Positions 48,805 to 58,584 of a stretch of DNA of 64,000 nucleotides are shown one piece after another. The translations under genes and the position numbers were made by a program. A model generated the notes under the pieces. It was not told the DNA's origin. It made no database searches and saw nothing but the letters and a program-made list of their open reading frames with translations. Source of the stretch: Psychromonas marina (GTDB lineage: Bacteria; Pseudomonadota; Gammaproteobacteria; Enterobacterales; Psychromonadaceae); assembly GCF_030161115.1 (NCBI RefSeq), contig NZ_BSPQ01000005.1, positions 186,001 to 250,000 of the forward strand, in the 5' to 3' direction. Positions within the stretch are counted from its first letter, which is position 1. Each line of letters begins with the position of its first letter.

Positions 48805-50517
48805 ATGGATATTTTTACTATGAGAATTAAAACATCAATCATCCTCATGTTCAGCCAAAGAACCATCATTGCTCTGACCGCCTCTCTACTCACGATTTTT
48901 TGTGTACCCTATGCTAATGCAGAGGAGGAAAAAATATCTGAGAGTATTGTTGAGCCTCAACTTGTCGACCCAAAAGAAAAACCAGGTAAAGCCATTTTTA
49001 CTAAATATGGCATTGCAGATGATATCCCTAAGTTAGGGTTGAGTTCACTTACACAGGGACAGCATTTAGTTGAGCATGTAAAAAGGAGTGTTCAAATTGA
49101 CGAACAGATTAGTCAATCAGAGGTATTCTTAGTGCAGAATACCGATGAGAAAGAGAATATCGATTTAAGAATTAAATATAATCCGGTTAACCTTGCTAAA
49201 GAAGAGGATGTCATTGAGCATATTCAAGATAATACGCGCACCGAGTACCGTTTGCGAGATTATATACAAAGCTACGATGATAAGTCGGTAAAAGCAGTAG
49301 AGTTAGAAAATGGCCATGTTGAAATTAGCTTCAACTATTCTAAATATGGTTTACCACAAGATATCGCTTATTTTCGTTTTATGCGCGTTAAAATAGATGT
49401 AAAAGATGGTCAACCGCTAAGCATGGTGCTGACTAATTCCCAACCCTTCACCTATGACAAATACACTATTCACACCTATCACCAAAAAATAATATTTAAA
49501 ACATTACCCTCTGGAAAAGTGCTAATTAAAAGAAAATCAACGGTACTAGATGGTGAGACCAAGAAAAATAAAACCTTCAAGTTAACGACTATTACTACAC
49601 CGGTTGCTTATTATGATGATGATGAAATTACGGTTTTGGATGAAAAGTTGTTGCTAGAGGCTTCTGACCCACGTATGCGCGAAGCACGCGTGAAAGTTGA
49701 TAACTTATTTCCATTAATGGGAGATATGATACGTCGAAAAGGTATCGATATTCCAAAGCCTTATGGAATCTCCGTTTCATATCGTAAACAAGAGATGGAA
49801 TTTGCATTTACCGATTTTAATGTATTAGGCATAGATTTTAACGATCTCTTCGACCCTTCTAAATCTATTGGTACGGTAAGTGCTGAAAGCCTGGTCTTGC
49901 GTGGTGATGTTTATATTTTACCTTTTTGGAATATTTACGGTTTATTCGGAAAAATAAAAGTCGAAGCGAATGTGAATGCTGATTATACCGGTAAAGCTGG
50001 CGACATAATTAAGGATAAGCTGAATGATAAGTTAACTGGCTTAGGTGATGCTTTCTGTAAAGAGGTTACCTTTGTTTGTGAACAAGGCAACCTCAATATA
50101 CCGTTGCAACTTCAATATGATGTCGTAGGGTTTGGTACCACACTTGCTGTTGGTTATCGTGAGTTCTTTGCCTCGGTGACTGGAACGTACTCGATGACTC
50201 GGTTGGAGGGTAATAGTGAATTCTCGGAGGGGATTCTTACTGTTCAACCAATGCTTGGTTATCAATTAGTTGATTATCGTACCCAATTTTTTGTTGGTGC
50301 TGAATACCAAGGGTTGAAGCCATACACCTCAGGTACTATCGATTCAGTTGAAGTGAATGGTGAAAAATTCAACTTTAATGTAGGTATTGACCTTGAAAAA
50401 TGGGCCTATTTAGTCGGTGTTAATAAAGAGTTTGGTAAAAACTATAATGTAACGGTGTTGTTTAACAAAGGCGAAACTCGTACCGCCGGTACCGTTAACT
50501 TTGGCTATCGTTTTTAA
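48805..50517 (+). CDS. Unrecognised exported protein, probable outer-membrane beta-barrel
   Basis: A 570-residue protein I cannot assign. A long signal peptide (hydrophobic ~27-40, cleavage near YANAEEE) is followed by a charged ~260-residue region rich in beta-strand-like alternation. The last ~250 residues show repeated amphipathic strands, ending VNFGYRF with a terminal Phe, as in outer-membrane barrels. A short Cys pair (FCKEVTFVC) sits mid-barrel. The start could instead be the second ATG at 48820. It heads a cassette with a carboxylesterase-like lipoprotein and a PLD-like lipoprotein, which suggests an envelope lipid role, but this is only positional. Confidence 0.65.
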   Translation: MDIFTMRIKTSIILMFSQRTIIALTASLLTIFCVPYANAEEEKISESIVEPQLVDPKEKPGKAIFTKYGIADDIPKLGLSSLTQGQHLVEHVKRSVQIDEQISQSEVFLVQNTDEKENIDLRIKYNPVNLAKEEDVIEHIQDNTRTEYRLRDYIQSYDDKSVKAVELENGHVEISFNYSKYGLPQDIAYFRFMRVKIDVKDGQPLSMVLTNSQPFTYDKYTIHTYHQKIIFKTLPSGKVLIKRKSTVLDGETKKNKTFKLTTITTPVAYYDDDEITVLDEKLLLEASDPRMREARVKVDNLFPLMGDMIRRKGIDIPKPYGISVSYRKQEMEFAFTDFNVLGIDFNDLFDPSKSIGTVSAESLVLRGDVYILPFWNIYGLFGKIKVEANVNADYTGKAGDIIKDKLNDKLTGLGDAFCKEVTFVCEQGNLNIPLQLQYDVVGFGTTLAVGYREFFASVTGTYSMTRLEGNSEFSEGILTVQPMLGYQLVDYRTQFFVGAEYQGLKPYTSGTIDSVEVNGEKFNFNVGIDLEKWAYLVGVNKEFGKNYNVTVLFNKGETRTAGTVNFGYRF

Positions 50518-50689
50518 GCAATCAGTAACATACGATGATTGAGTCAAGCATAAGCGATTTAAACAATTGAGCACGCTTAACTATCATCGTGCTATCAAAC
50601 TTAGGACAATAGTTAGCACACAAAAAATAATGTTGCGATTACTGAGCCTTGAAACTAAAGAATTATAACTAATAAAGATGGATATTATT

Positions 50690-52744
50690 ATGACGCTATT
50701 TACTCGCTCAATGCTTGCTTTAACAATTTCACTCTCCTTAGTCGCCTGCAGTGATAATGGTGATAATAAGAGCGTTGAAGAGGAGGATTTGCTGCCGCTT
50801 CCTCCACAGCAAGTTTCTTTAGAAATTGGTGATGCCACAGTACAAGCATTAGAAGAATCGGTGGTCGTTACCTCTGTTGATGGTGATCAGGAACTGACAA
50901 CAATTGAAGCTTTTAAAGGTATCGATTATGCAACCTCAACGCGATTGGTGCATAGTGAGGTAAAAAGTTTTGAAGGTGAAATTGATGCTACTGGTTTTGG
51001 TGCTGCTTGTCCGCAAAGCGCAACCACGTTACAAGTACAATCCGAAGATTGCTTAAACCTTAATATTTGGCGTCCTGCAGACGCAACTAACTTACCTGTA
51101 TATGTATTTATTCATGGTGGTGACTTTGAAACCGGTGCAGGTTCTGAACCACTAATTCATGCTGATACCGTGGTCGCCCAGGGAGTATTAGAAAATGAAC
51201 CCTTTATTGCTGTTACGTTTAACTATCGCTTAGGGTTATTAGGCAGCATGTGGGTAGATGAAGCACAATCGGGTAACTTTGGGCTTGGCGATCAAAAACG
51301 AGCGCTTGAATGGGTCAATGAAAATATCAGCGATTTTGGTGGTGACTCAACCAACGTGACCTTAATGGGACAAGGTGCTGGTGCGATGTCGATCGGTTTT
51401 TTACAACAAACGGAAACAGAGGAGGTTGTCACTGGAAATTATTTTCAGCGCGCGATTATGCAAAGCAACCCATATGGCTTTGAGTATCGTGGTTATGATG
51501 TTGCAAAAAGCTTTGTTTCTGACTTAGATGTTGATCAATTAAGAGACATAGATGCCTATCCATTAGCCGATATTATGCTCATTCAGGAGGATCTGCTTAA
51601 CCCGGTTTCAAAACTGATTAATTGGCTTAGTATGAGTATCGAGGTGCCGCTAGTATCAGTAGACAATACGCCTATTGCAGCCTTTATGCCATTCTCTCCC
51701 TATATCGAATATCGTGCCCGAGATGGTATTCTTAAGCCGGAAAAACTTGGTTATCATACCAAAGAGCAACCCTCTCAATCGGACTTTAGCGTACCAACGG
51801 TTTTAGGTGTGAATAGCGAAGAGTCTAATAGTTTTGGCATGTTACCGAGTCTTACCTTTTTAATTCCTACCATTCTAGGTCTTATTGAAGATTCGGATTT
51901 AGATCTAGGCGATCCGGAATCCGTTGGACAGGCTGTTTATGAGTGGTTAGATGATGATAGCAATGCAGCATTAGCTATCGATGAAATCTCATCGCCTGGT
52001 ACTGATAGTTTAGTCTCTGATATTCTCGCTTGTATTGGGCTTGAAACCCAAGAGGAGGTATTGCAATGTGTTGCTACTTTAATACCAAGTACCGCCTATG
52101 AAGCTGTTACTAAGTTGTTTTTTGGCTTAGGTAATACTGATATCACTGAGGGAACTGCTGAAGCGCCTGGATTATTGAAGTTGACAGATTTCTTCCCTAA
52201 CCCTGAGCGTGAACTGAGTGGGGCACTTGCGAATATGTCGCAATATAAAACCATACTGAATGATATGCTATTTACTGGGCCTGCTCGATTAAAAGCACAA
52301 CAAACTAGTGAATCTGTCGCTTTGTATTACTTTGGGTATCATGCAAGTTTTAATGTTTGGTCATATGATTTATCTGGCGATATCGGTGCGACGGAGATTA
52401 TTGATGTTATTAAGGCTGTGGGATGTGTCAGTGGGGCGTGTAATGCCTCTGAATTACCTTTTGTGTTTAATAAAGCGTATAAAATTGATAGAACAACAGT
52501 GTCACCTACAGCGAAAGATCGCACTCTAATGGCAAAAATGTCGCGCCTGTGGTTTAGCGATGCATTGTTTACAGATTATGCGTATAGCGCATCGACTGAC
52601 AATGTATTAGATATTGATGAAGAGGGGGAAATATCTGTGATAGATGACTGGGATTTAAGTAACGAAGGAATAGATCCAGCCTTACGTGAAGGTCGCCTTA
52701 ATGGGCTAAATGATTTAGGTTTAATCTTAGGGTACATGGATTAA
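50690..52744 (+). CDS. Carboxylesterase type-B-like lipoprotein lacking the nucleophile serine
   Basis: A 684-residue lipoprotein: signal peptide with lipobox LVAC (Cys20), then a type-B carboxylesterase fold. It has the oxyanion HGG in VYVFIHGGDFETGAG, NYRLGLLGSMWV, and FGLGDQKRALEWVNENISDFGG split over two strands, all family hallmarks. The nucleophile elbow, normally GESAG, reads GQGAG with Gly229 in place of Ser, so classical hydrolysis is unlikely. The start at 50690 gives a normal lipoprotein signal; an ATG at 50678 is also possible. Confidence 0.82.
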   Translation: MTLFTRSMLALTISLSLVACSDNGDNKSVEEEDLLPLPPQQVSLEIGDATVQALEESVVVTSVDGDQELTTIEAFKGIDYATSTRLVHSEVKSFEGEIDATGFGAACPQSATTLQVQSEDCLNLNIWRPADATNLPVYVFIHGGDFETGAGSEPLIHADTVVAQGVLENEPFIAVTFNYRLGLLGSMWVDEAQSGNFGLGDQKRALEWVNENISDFGGDSTNVTLMGQGAGAMSIGFLQQTETEEVVTGNYFQRAIMQSNPYGFEYRGYDVAKSFVSDLDVDQLRDIDAYPLADIMLIQEDLLNPVSKLINWLSMSIEVPLVSVDNTPIAAFMPFSPYIEYRARDGILKPEKLGYHTKEQPSQSDFSVPTVLGVNSEESNSFGMLPSLTFLIPTILGLIEDSDLDLGDPESVGQAVYEWLDDDSNAALAIDEISSPGTDSLVSDILACIGLETQEEVLQCVATLIPSTAYEAVTKLFFGLGNTDITEGTAEAPGLLKLTDFFPNPERELSGALANMSQYKTILNDMLFTGPARLKAQQTSESVALYYFGYHASFNVWSYDLSGDIGATEIIDVIKAVGCVSGACNASELPFVFNKAYKIDRTTVSPTAKDRTLMAKMSRLWFSDALFTDYAYSASTDNVLDIDEEGEISVIDDWDLSNEGIDPALREGRLNGLNDLGLILGYMD

Positions 52745-52754
52745 ATGAATCAGA

Positions 52755-52790
52755 CAGATAGCAGCTAAAAAATGTATTAGTTGCTATCTG
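52755..52790 (+). terminator. Hairpin between the esterase-like and PLD-like genes
   Basis: CAGATAGCAGCTAA pairs with TTAGTTGCTATCTG (one G-U) around an 8-base loop, just after the esterase stop. The downstream tract CCTTT is only weakly T-rich, so partial termination is likely. Confidence 0.5.
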
Positions 52791-52817
52791 CCTTTACCCG
52801 TTATTTATGGCGATACT

Positions 52818-54290
52818 ATGCAGGCATTTGATATGAACTTACCCGGTAAGAGATCATTTTTCCTGTTCGCTTTAATCGTCCTATTATCTGGCTGTGCCGC
52901 CCCCTATCCTCGTGTTAGTCCAGACTTCCAAAAAGAGTGGCAGCATCAGCAATACACGGCACAAGCTTATCTATTACCAAGCGCTTCGATTGCCTTTGCA
53001 GAGCGCCTTAACCTAATCCAACAAGCGACACAAACCATTGATATTACCTACTTCTCATGGAATGGCGATACCCTTGGTTTAATGTTATTAAATGCACTTA
53101 AAGAAGCTGCGGATAGGGGCGTTATAGTGCGTATCGCATTAGATGATCTGTTGGTTTTTAATGAAAAGTGGCTTGCCGATATAGATAGCCATGAAAATAT
53201 AGATATTCGCTTATTTAATCCATTTAGCTCCAGAAAAATGGGGTGGATGGGGCGATCTATAGAGTTCTCAATCAACCAACAACAGCTTGATAATCGTTTG
53301 CATGAAAAGTACTTCAATGTTGATCAGCAATTCCTTATTTTGGGGGGGCGTAATATTGGCGATGAATATTTCGGTTACAGCCAAACGGCGAATTTTTTCG
53401 ATTTGGATGTTTTATTTAAAGGGCCGTTAATCACTGCTTTTGCGAACAACTATCAACGTTTATGGGAAAGTGGTTTATTAACACCAATATCAACTTTGAT
53501 TGACGTAGAAAGTGATGGTCAATTTAAATATTTTAAGCAACGCTATCAAAAAACTCAGGAAAAAAATGTAGCAATTGTTGAAGATCTAGCAACCACATTA
53601 GCAACGCTGCCCGTAGCACAATATACAGAAGTACAGGTTATCCCTGTATTTGATTCACTCAATAAATTGCAAGATAGCCAACCCTATTTTCGTTCTAGAG
53701 CAGAGCACATTATTGCTAAAGAGTTATCTGATGCGCAACATGCCATTATATCGACCCCTTACATCGTACCGACTGACGGTGAGTTTGTGGTGCTTAGCCA
53801 GCTTACTAGTAATGGTGCTGATGTACGCTTAGCAACCAACTCTTCTGCCTCAAACGACTCTTTGTTCGTGCCGGCTTATTATGAAACGCATCGTGAAACA
53901 CTGCTCGATATGGGGATTAATATTGTTGAATACAAAGACCAAGCTAAAAACAGTGATAACTTTTATCATGCAGATACATATTATCATAATAAAACCATCG
54001 TCTTAGACAGCGAGGTTAGTTACATCGGATCTTCAAATTTTGACCCGAGATCAGACTTTATTAATATTGAGTTTGGGCTGTTTGTTTATAGTGAGCCCTT
54101 TGCGTTGCAGATACAGGATTACCTTTTTAACGATAAAGATGAGCTCTATTGGCGCGTTTTACGTAATAAATCAGGTCAGGTTGAGTGGCATTCTGGTGAT
54201 GAAATTCATCATCAAAATCCTAATTATGGCGGCTGGCATAGCCTACCCGATTGGTTTTTTAGGAAAATGAATGCAGAGTCAGAATTGTGA
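52818..54290 (+). CDS. Phospholipase D / cardiolipin-synthase-like lipoprotein
   Basis: A 490-residue lipoprotein with lipobox LSGC (Cys26). It has two PLD half-sites: HEKYFNVDQQFLILGGRNIGDEY with the His-X-Lys-X4-Asp pattern (first half), and YHNKTIVLDSEVSYIGSSNFDPRS in two parts (second half). Both HKD motifs are complete, so it may transfer or hydrolyse phosphatidyl groups at the envelope. It resembles ClsC/YmdC-type proteins more than secreted PLD. The start could be the ATG at 52833. Confidence 0.85.
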   Translation: MQAFDMNLPGKRSFFLFALIVLLSGCAAPYPRVSPDFQKEWQHQQYTAQAYLLPSASIAFAERLNLIQQATQTIDITYFSWNGDTLGLMLLNALKEAADRGVIVRIALDDLLVFNEKWLADIDSHENIDIRLFNPFSSRKMGWMGRSIEFSINQQQLDNRLHEKYFNVDQQFLILGGRNIGDEYFGYSQTANFFDLDVLFKGPLITAFANNYQRLWESGLLTPISTLIDVESDGQFKYFKQRYQKTQEKNVAIVEDLATTLATLPVAQYTEVQVIPVFDSLNKLQDSQPYFRSRAEHIIAKELSDAQHAIISTPYIVPTDGEFVVLSQLTSNGADVRLATNSSASNDSLFVPAYYETHRETLLDMGINIVEYKDQAKNSDNFYHADTYYHNKTIVLDSEVSYIGSSNFDPRSDFINIEFGLFVYSEPFALQIQDYLFNDKDELYWRVLRNKSGQVEWHSGDEIHHQNPNYGGWHSLPDWFFRKMNAESEL

Positions 54291-54480
54291 TTAGACCTTT
54301 AAATGGCTTGCTCTGTGGTCGCTTTGATGGATGGTATCCTACATAGCCGCTTAACGAGTTTTTAAATATCCCTTTATTATAACCTTACTCTATTATTAAC
54401 CCGATGGAATAGACAGCACCTCTTGTTGACTCATTAAAGTAAAAGCATTCACTTGGGTATTGATCTACTGGAAAATTTAA

Positions 54481-54559
54481 CAATGAAAAATAGCTTATTT
54501 AAGCTATCTATATGGGTTATATCCTCAGTAGCATGGTTATTAAGTGCTATTTTTCATTG
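54481..54559. repeat. Perfect 14-base inverted repeat before the second efflux pair
   Basis: CAATGAAAAATAGC at 54481-54494 and GCTATTTTTCATTG at 54546-54559 are perfect inverted copies separated by 51 bases. They frame most of a 27-codon ORF. The rest of this ~310-base gap shows nothing else. Confidence 0.7.
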
Positions 54560-54566
54560 TCGTTAA
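54483..54566 (+). CDS. Possible 27-residue single-span membrane peptide
   Basis: The ORF opens MKNSLFKLSIW, then a hydrophobic run (VISSVAWLLSAIF) and a polar HCR end, consistent with one TM helix. GGAAAA lies nine bases before the ATG. It is at the place where the first efflux cluster has its DUF1656 gene, but shows no likeness to it. It may be chance coding inside the inverted repeat. Confidence 0.25.
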   Translation: MKNSLFKLSIWVISSVAWLLSAIFHCR

Positions 54567-54602
54567 TTTACTGTTTCGTGTTGTATTGCAAAGGATAAAA
54601 CA

Positions 54603-55472
54603 ATGTTCAAACGATATTTAATTACCGCTATTTTAGTGATAGCTGCAGCAGGTGTTGGTTATTCACACTACCAAACCTATACAGATAATCCGTGGACACG
54701 AGATGGGTTAGTGCGTGCTCATATTATTCAAGTAACACCTCGAGTTACTGGGCAGGTACTTAATGTTGCTGTTGATGATAACGTACAAGTGAAAAAGGGA
54801 GATCTACTTTTTGAGATCGACCCAAGTATCTACAAAGCGAACCTAAATCAAGCGACAGCAAGCCAAAAACAAGCTAATGCATTAGTCAATAGAGCTAAAA
54901 ATGAAGAGCGTCGCAGCATGGAATTAGCGCGTTTAAAACCTGGCTCTGTACCTATTCTAACGTTAAATAATTTAACCAATGCAGTTGAAAGCGCAAAAGC
55001 TAATTTAGCAATGTCGAAAGCACTGGTTGAAGAGGCTAAATTAAACCTTTCTTTTACTCAAGTTTATGCTCCCATTGATGGTTATATAACCAATCTGAAT
55101 GTACGTGTAGGATCGCAAGTCACTGCTTATTCACCGGTAGTTGCTTTGATCGATGAGCATAGTTTTTGGATTGAAGGCTTTTTTAAAGAGACTGATTTAG
55201 CAGGCGTTAACCCTAATGATGCAGCTTATGTCACATTGATGACCGATACCGATGTTGTGCTACAAGGTAAAATAACAAGTATCGGATACGGTATTGCAAA
55301 AGCAGACGGTACAACAGGCAATAATTTATTACCTAATGTAAATCCAAATTTTCAATGGATTCGATTAGCACAACGTCTACCTGTAAAAATCAAACTGGAC
55401 AATGTGCCTGATGGCATGCAATTAAGGGTGGGCTTAACAGCATCAATAAAAATAATTAAGAACGATCAATAA
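54603..55472 (+). CDS. HlyD-family membrane-fusion protein (AaeA-like), copy 2
   Basis: A 289-residue adaptor closely paralogous to the protein at 45981-46847: same layout, with shared runs such as NPWTRDG/EPWTRDA, ITPRVTGQV/VTPRVTGQV, VPILTLNNL, SFWIEGFFKE and GNNLLPNV. One N-terminal TM is followed by lipoyl and beta-barrel domains. It is paired with the FUSC protein downstream. Sequence divergence indicates an old duplication rather than a recent copy. Confidence 0.88.
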   Translation: MFKRYLITAILVIAAAGVGYSHYQTYTDNPWTRDGLVRAHIIQVTPRVTGQVLNVAVDDNVQVKKGDLLFEIDPSIYKANLNQATASQKQANALVNRAKNEERRSMELARLKPGSVPILTLNNLTNAVESAKANLAMSKALVEEAKLNLSFTQVYAPIDGYITNLNVRVGSQVTAYSPVVALIDEHSFWIEGFFKETDLAGVNPNDAAYVTLMTDTDVVLQGKITSIGYGIAKADGTTGNNLLPNVNPNFQWIRLAQRLPVKIKLDNVPDGMQLRVGLTASIKIIKNDQ

Positions 55473-55486
55473 GCTAAACGACAGTT

Positions 55487-56857
55487 GTGAAATTTAACCC
55501 TGCCACACAAGAAGCAATTAAAGTTGGCCTCGCTGTTGCACTCGCGGTGTTATCTGCTTTAGCGTTTGGCTGGGATAAGGCTTATTGGTCTGCTATCACG
55601 GTCTTTGTTGTCGCCGCAACAGAGAGTTATTCATATGCAATAAAAAAGGGACAAAACCGCTTAGTAGGTACGCTTATAGGTATCGCTTTTGCTGTGTTTT
55701 TACTGGCGATTTTTCCTCAAAATCATCTTGTTTTTATTTGTGTATATTGTGCGTTTTTAGCGTTGTGTGTCTATTTTTCTTCACACAACTCTTGGGGGTA
55801 TGCTGCAACAATTGCGTTTACGGTTTGTGCCATTGTTGTTTGCTCTGGTGGTTTTGATGCCAGCACGACGTTCAACATTGCAATCGTTCGCACCCTACAA
55901 ACCCTACTAGGCGTGGTTATTTATACCTTAGTCTTTCGCCTGATCTGGCCCAAAAAAACCGAAGATCTCTTTTTTACCCTACTGCCTCTGGTCATCTCAG
56001 ATCAAAAAAAACGTATTGCACAATTGCGAAATAACAATCGGAGTATTAAGCAAATATCACTTGCCCAGCAACAAAGAGTTAATAAATTAAATGAAATACT
56101 GACATTACCCCTAAATGGCAGTGACCGTTTGCGTAATCAACGCAAAATATGGTGTTTGATGATGAGTGTGATTATGCGTCTTGAGTCATTATTAACGCAA
56201 TATGAGCAAGCTGATAATCATGCTGATGAAATCATGTTAGGTGACTTGATTGCAGGCGAAAAGTTGATTGCAGAGAGTATGCTATCGATAAAAGATCATA
56301 AGCTAGATCTAACGGTGTGGTTACTTAAAACAAAAAATAGATATAGCGTTCAAGCACAACGACAGAATACATTCCTATTACCATTAAAAAATCGTTTTAA
56401 AAATGTCGTTAAAGCACTCTGTATATTAACTACTTGCCTAGCGATGTGGATTTATATCCCTTTACCGGGTGGTTATATCGTACCAATGCTCGCGTCTATT
56501 CTTGCGAATGTATTAGTCACATTACCTGACAATGCGATTAAACACGCAGGCTTAGGGACGATTATATGGGGGGTATTTTTCTTAAGCCAGTATGTTTTTA
56601 TTTTACCTAGCGCAACAGAAGCTTGGCAATTAGGCGCATACCTGTTTCTTAATGCGGTGTTTATTTGGAAAACCTGCAGTGCACCTTCGTTAGGTATTCA
56701 AAAGGTATTAGCGGGTAATCTAGCCGTCGTTTTGCCGATGGGGGCATTGCAACTCACGCCTTCCTATTCCATGGAAACCCCTTTGTTGATGATGATGCTG
56801 GTATTTATTTGTGTCGGTGTGGCGGGATTTTATACCAAATTGTTTAGTACTGATTAA
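55487..56857 (+). CDS. FUSC-family efflux protein (AaeB-like), copy 2
   Basis: A 456-residue paralogue of the protein at 46920-48314, with matching segments EAIKVGLAVALAV, WDKAYWSAITVFVVAA, FRLIWPKKTED, EAWQLGAYLFLN and QKVLAGNLAVVLPMGALQ. Two TM blocks flank a soluble helical middle. The start is a GTG at 55487 with a weak ribosome site; no better ATG is near. It forms an efflux pair with the preceding HlyD-type gene, and the substrate is unknown. Confidence 0.86.
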   Translation: MKFNPATQEAIKVGLAVALAVLSALAFGWDKAYWSAITVFVVAATESYSYAIKKGQNRLVGTLIGIAFAVFLLAIFPQNHLVFICVYCAFLALCVYFSSHNSWGYAATIAFTVCAIVVCSGGFDASTTFNIAIVRTLQTLLGVVIYTLVFRLIWPKKTEDLFFTLLPLVISDQKKRIAQLRNNNRSIKQISLAQQQRVNKLNEILTLPLNGSDRLRNQRKIWCLMMSVIMRLESLLTQYEQADNHADEIMLGDLIAGEKLIAESMLSIKDHKLDLTVWLLKTKNRYSVQAQRQNTFLLPLKNRFKNVVKALCILTTCLAMWIYIPLPGGYIVPMLASILANVLVTLPDNAIKHAGLGTIIWGVFFLSQYVFILPSATEAWQLGAYLFLNAVFIWKTCSAPSLGIQKVLAGNLAVVLPMGALQLTPSYSMETPLLMMMLVFICVGVAGFYTKLFSTD

Positions 56858-56912
56858 TTTACTTATCCCTACTGGTGCGCATGGTATAACAAGTCTGAAA
56901 ATATTTGATTAT

Positions 56913-56942
56913 AAAAAAACCACCTATCAAGGTGGTTTTTTT
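56913..56942. terminator. Bidirectional terminator between FUSC copy 2 and pstB
   Basis: A stem AAAAACCACCT/AGGTGGTTTTT with loop ATCA, flanked by an A run on the left and T run on the right, serving both convergent genes. Confidence 0.9.
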
Positions 56943-56976
56943 GTTTTTAGGTAAGGTATTTACTTAAGTAAATGGC

Positions 56977-57726
56977 TTAACCAAACTCGCCACTTACATA
57001 GCCCTGTGTGCGTTGATCAACAGGATTATTAAATAACTCAGCAGTATCGTTATGTTCAACCAATTCACCCATCCAAAAGAAAGCTGTTTTATCAGCGATA
57101 CGTTTTGCTTGGTTCATTGAATGGGTCACGATAACAATAGTGAACTTTTTACGTAGTTCATCCATTAGTTCTTCAATTTTATGCGTTGCAATTGGGTCTA
57201 GTGCGCTTGTTGGTTCATCCATTAGGATCACTTCAGGTTCCATTGAAATGGCACGTGCGATACATAAACGTTGCTGCTGACCACCAGAAAGGCCAAAAGC
57301 ATCACTATTTAAACGATCTTTTACTTCGTCCCAAAGTGCTGCACCACGTAATGATTCTTCTACGATAGCATCAATTTCATCTTTGCTTTTATTACCCTGT
57401 GCTTTTAAACCAAAAGCAACATTTTCATAGATGCTCATTGGGAAAGGGTTGGCCTTTTGGAAAACCATGCCGACACGCATTCTTAATGCCGTTACATCTG
57501 AATCTTGGTAAATATCGTTACCATCAAAGTGCACATCACCAGTGATTTTCACGTTTTCAACTAAATCGTTCATACGGTTTAATGTACGTAATAGCGTTGA
57601 TTTACCACAACCAGATGGGCCGATAAGCGCCGTTACTTGACGGTTAGGGATGTTTAGTGAAATATTTTTTAACGCATGCGTCTCGCCATAAAACAGGTCT
57701 AGGTTATTAATGTTAAATTTGTTCAT
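56977..57726 (-). CDS. pstB: Phosphate ABC transporter, ATP-binding protein
   Basis: A 249-residue ATPase with Walker [10 protein letters not shown], signature [14 protein letters not shown], Walker [14 protein letters not shown] and switch [12 protein letters not shown]. The [15 protein letters not shown] and TLNRMNDL segments are PstB-specific. It powers high-affinity phosphate import and takes part in PhoR signalling. It is last in pstSCAB; phoU is not found next to it. Confidence 0.95.
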   Translation of the reverse strand: MNKFNINNLDLFYGETHALKNISLNIPNRQVTALIGPSGCGKSTLLRTLNRMNDLVENVKITGDVHFDGNDIYQDSDVTALRMRVGMVFQKANPFPMSIYENVAFGLKAQGNKSKDEIDAIVEESLRGAALWDEVKDRLNSDAFGLSGGQQQRLCIARAISMEPEVILMDEPTSALDPIATHKIEELMDELRKKFTIVIVTHSMNQAKRIADKTAFFWMGELVEHNDTAELFNNPVDQRTQGYVSGEFG

Positions 57727-57738
57727 TTTGATTCGCCT

Positions 57739-58584
57739 TTAATGTGAAGCTTTGTTGTAACGAGCGGCAACAATTTTTGTTGCCATGTTTAATACCAGTA
57801 CTAATACGATCAAGATCGTCGCTGTTGCGTAAGCTTGATCCCATTCAGACTGGCTAAACAGTTCTTGCGTTAATTTGTATAAATGTACGGTCAATGTACG
57901 ACCAGAATCTAATACCGATTGTGGAATTTGTGTCACCATACCCGCGGTTAAAAAAACCGGAGCAGATTCACCAATAACACGGCCAATACTTAAGATTACC
58001 GACGTAATAATACCCGGCATTGCGCTCGGTAAAATCAAACGCCAAATGGTGTAGATTTTTGACGCTCCTAATGCGTAACCACCTTCACGGTAACTTACTG
58101 GTACAGCCATTAATGCTTCTTCAGTGGTACGGATAATCACCGGTAAAATCAGCATCGATAGTGTTAGTGAACCGGCTAGAATAGAGAAACCTAATCCCAG
58201 TGTTGTCACAAAGAAGGTCATACCAAATAGACCGTAAACGATCGATGGAATACCCGCTAACGATTCAGTACAAAAGCGAATCACTTTAACCACTTTACTG
58301 CCTGGCTTTGAATATTCAGTCAGGTAGATTGCGGTCATAATACCAATTGGTGCTGCAATGCTTAATGACAAGCCAACCATATAAACCGTTGAAATAATCA
58401 TCGACCAAATACCTGAAGACTCGCCAATTCGAGTGTAAGAAGTGGTGATGAACTCCCAAGTAACATGGCTTAAACCATTACTTAAAATGTGCCAAATAAC
58501 CCATAATAAAAATAGAATGGTGATGGTTGCTGATGCCCAAATGGCACTCAGTAACACTTTGTCTTGTTGTGCTCTATTTAGCAT
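57739..58584 (-). CDS. pstA: Phosphate ABC transporter, permease PstA
   Basis: A 281-residue inner-membrane permease with about six TM helices; PIGIMTAIYLTEYSKPG, LAGIPSIVYGLFGM and EEALMAVPVSYREGGYALGASK are conserved PstA segments. It overlaps pstC by one base (TAATG) and precedes pstB by 12 bases. It forms the phosphate pore with PstC. Confidence 0.94.
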   Translation of the reverse strand: MLNRAQQDKVLLSAIWASATITILFLLWVIWHILSNGLSHVTWEFITTSYTRIGESSGIWSMIISTVYMVGLSLSIAAPIGIMTAIYLTEYSKPGSKVVKVIRFCTESLAGIPSIVYGLFGMTFFVTTLGLGFSILAGSLTLSMLILPVIIRTTEEALMAVPVSYREGGYALGASKIYTIWRLILPSAMPGIITSVILSIGRVIGESAPVFLTAGMVTQIPQSVLDSGRTLTVHLYKLTQELFSQSEWDQAYATATILIVLVLVLNMATKIVAARYNKASH

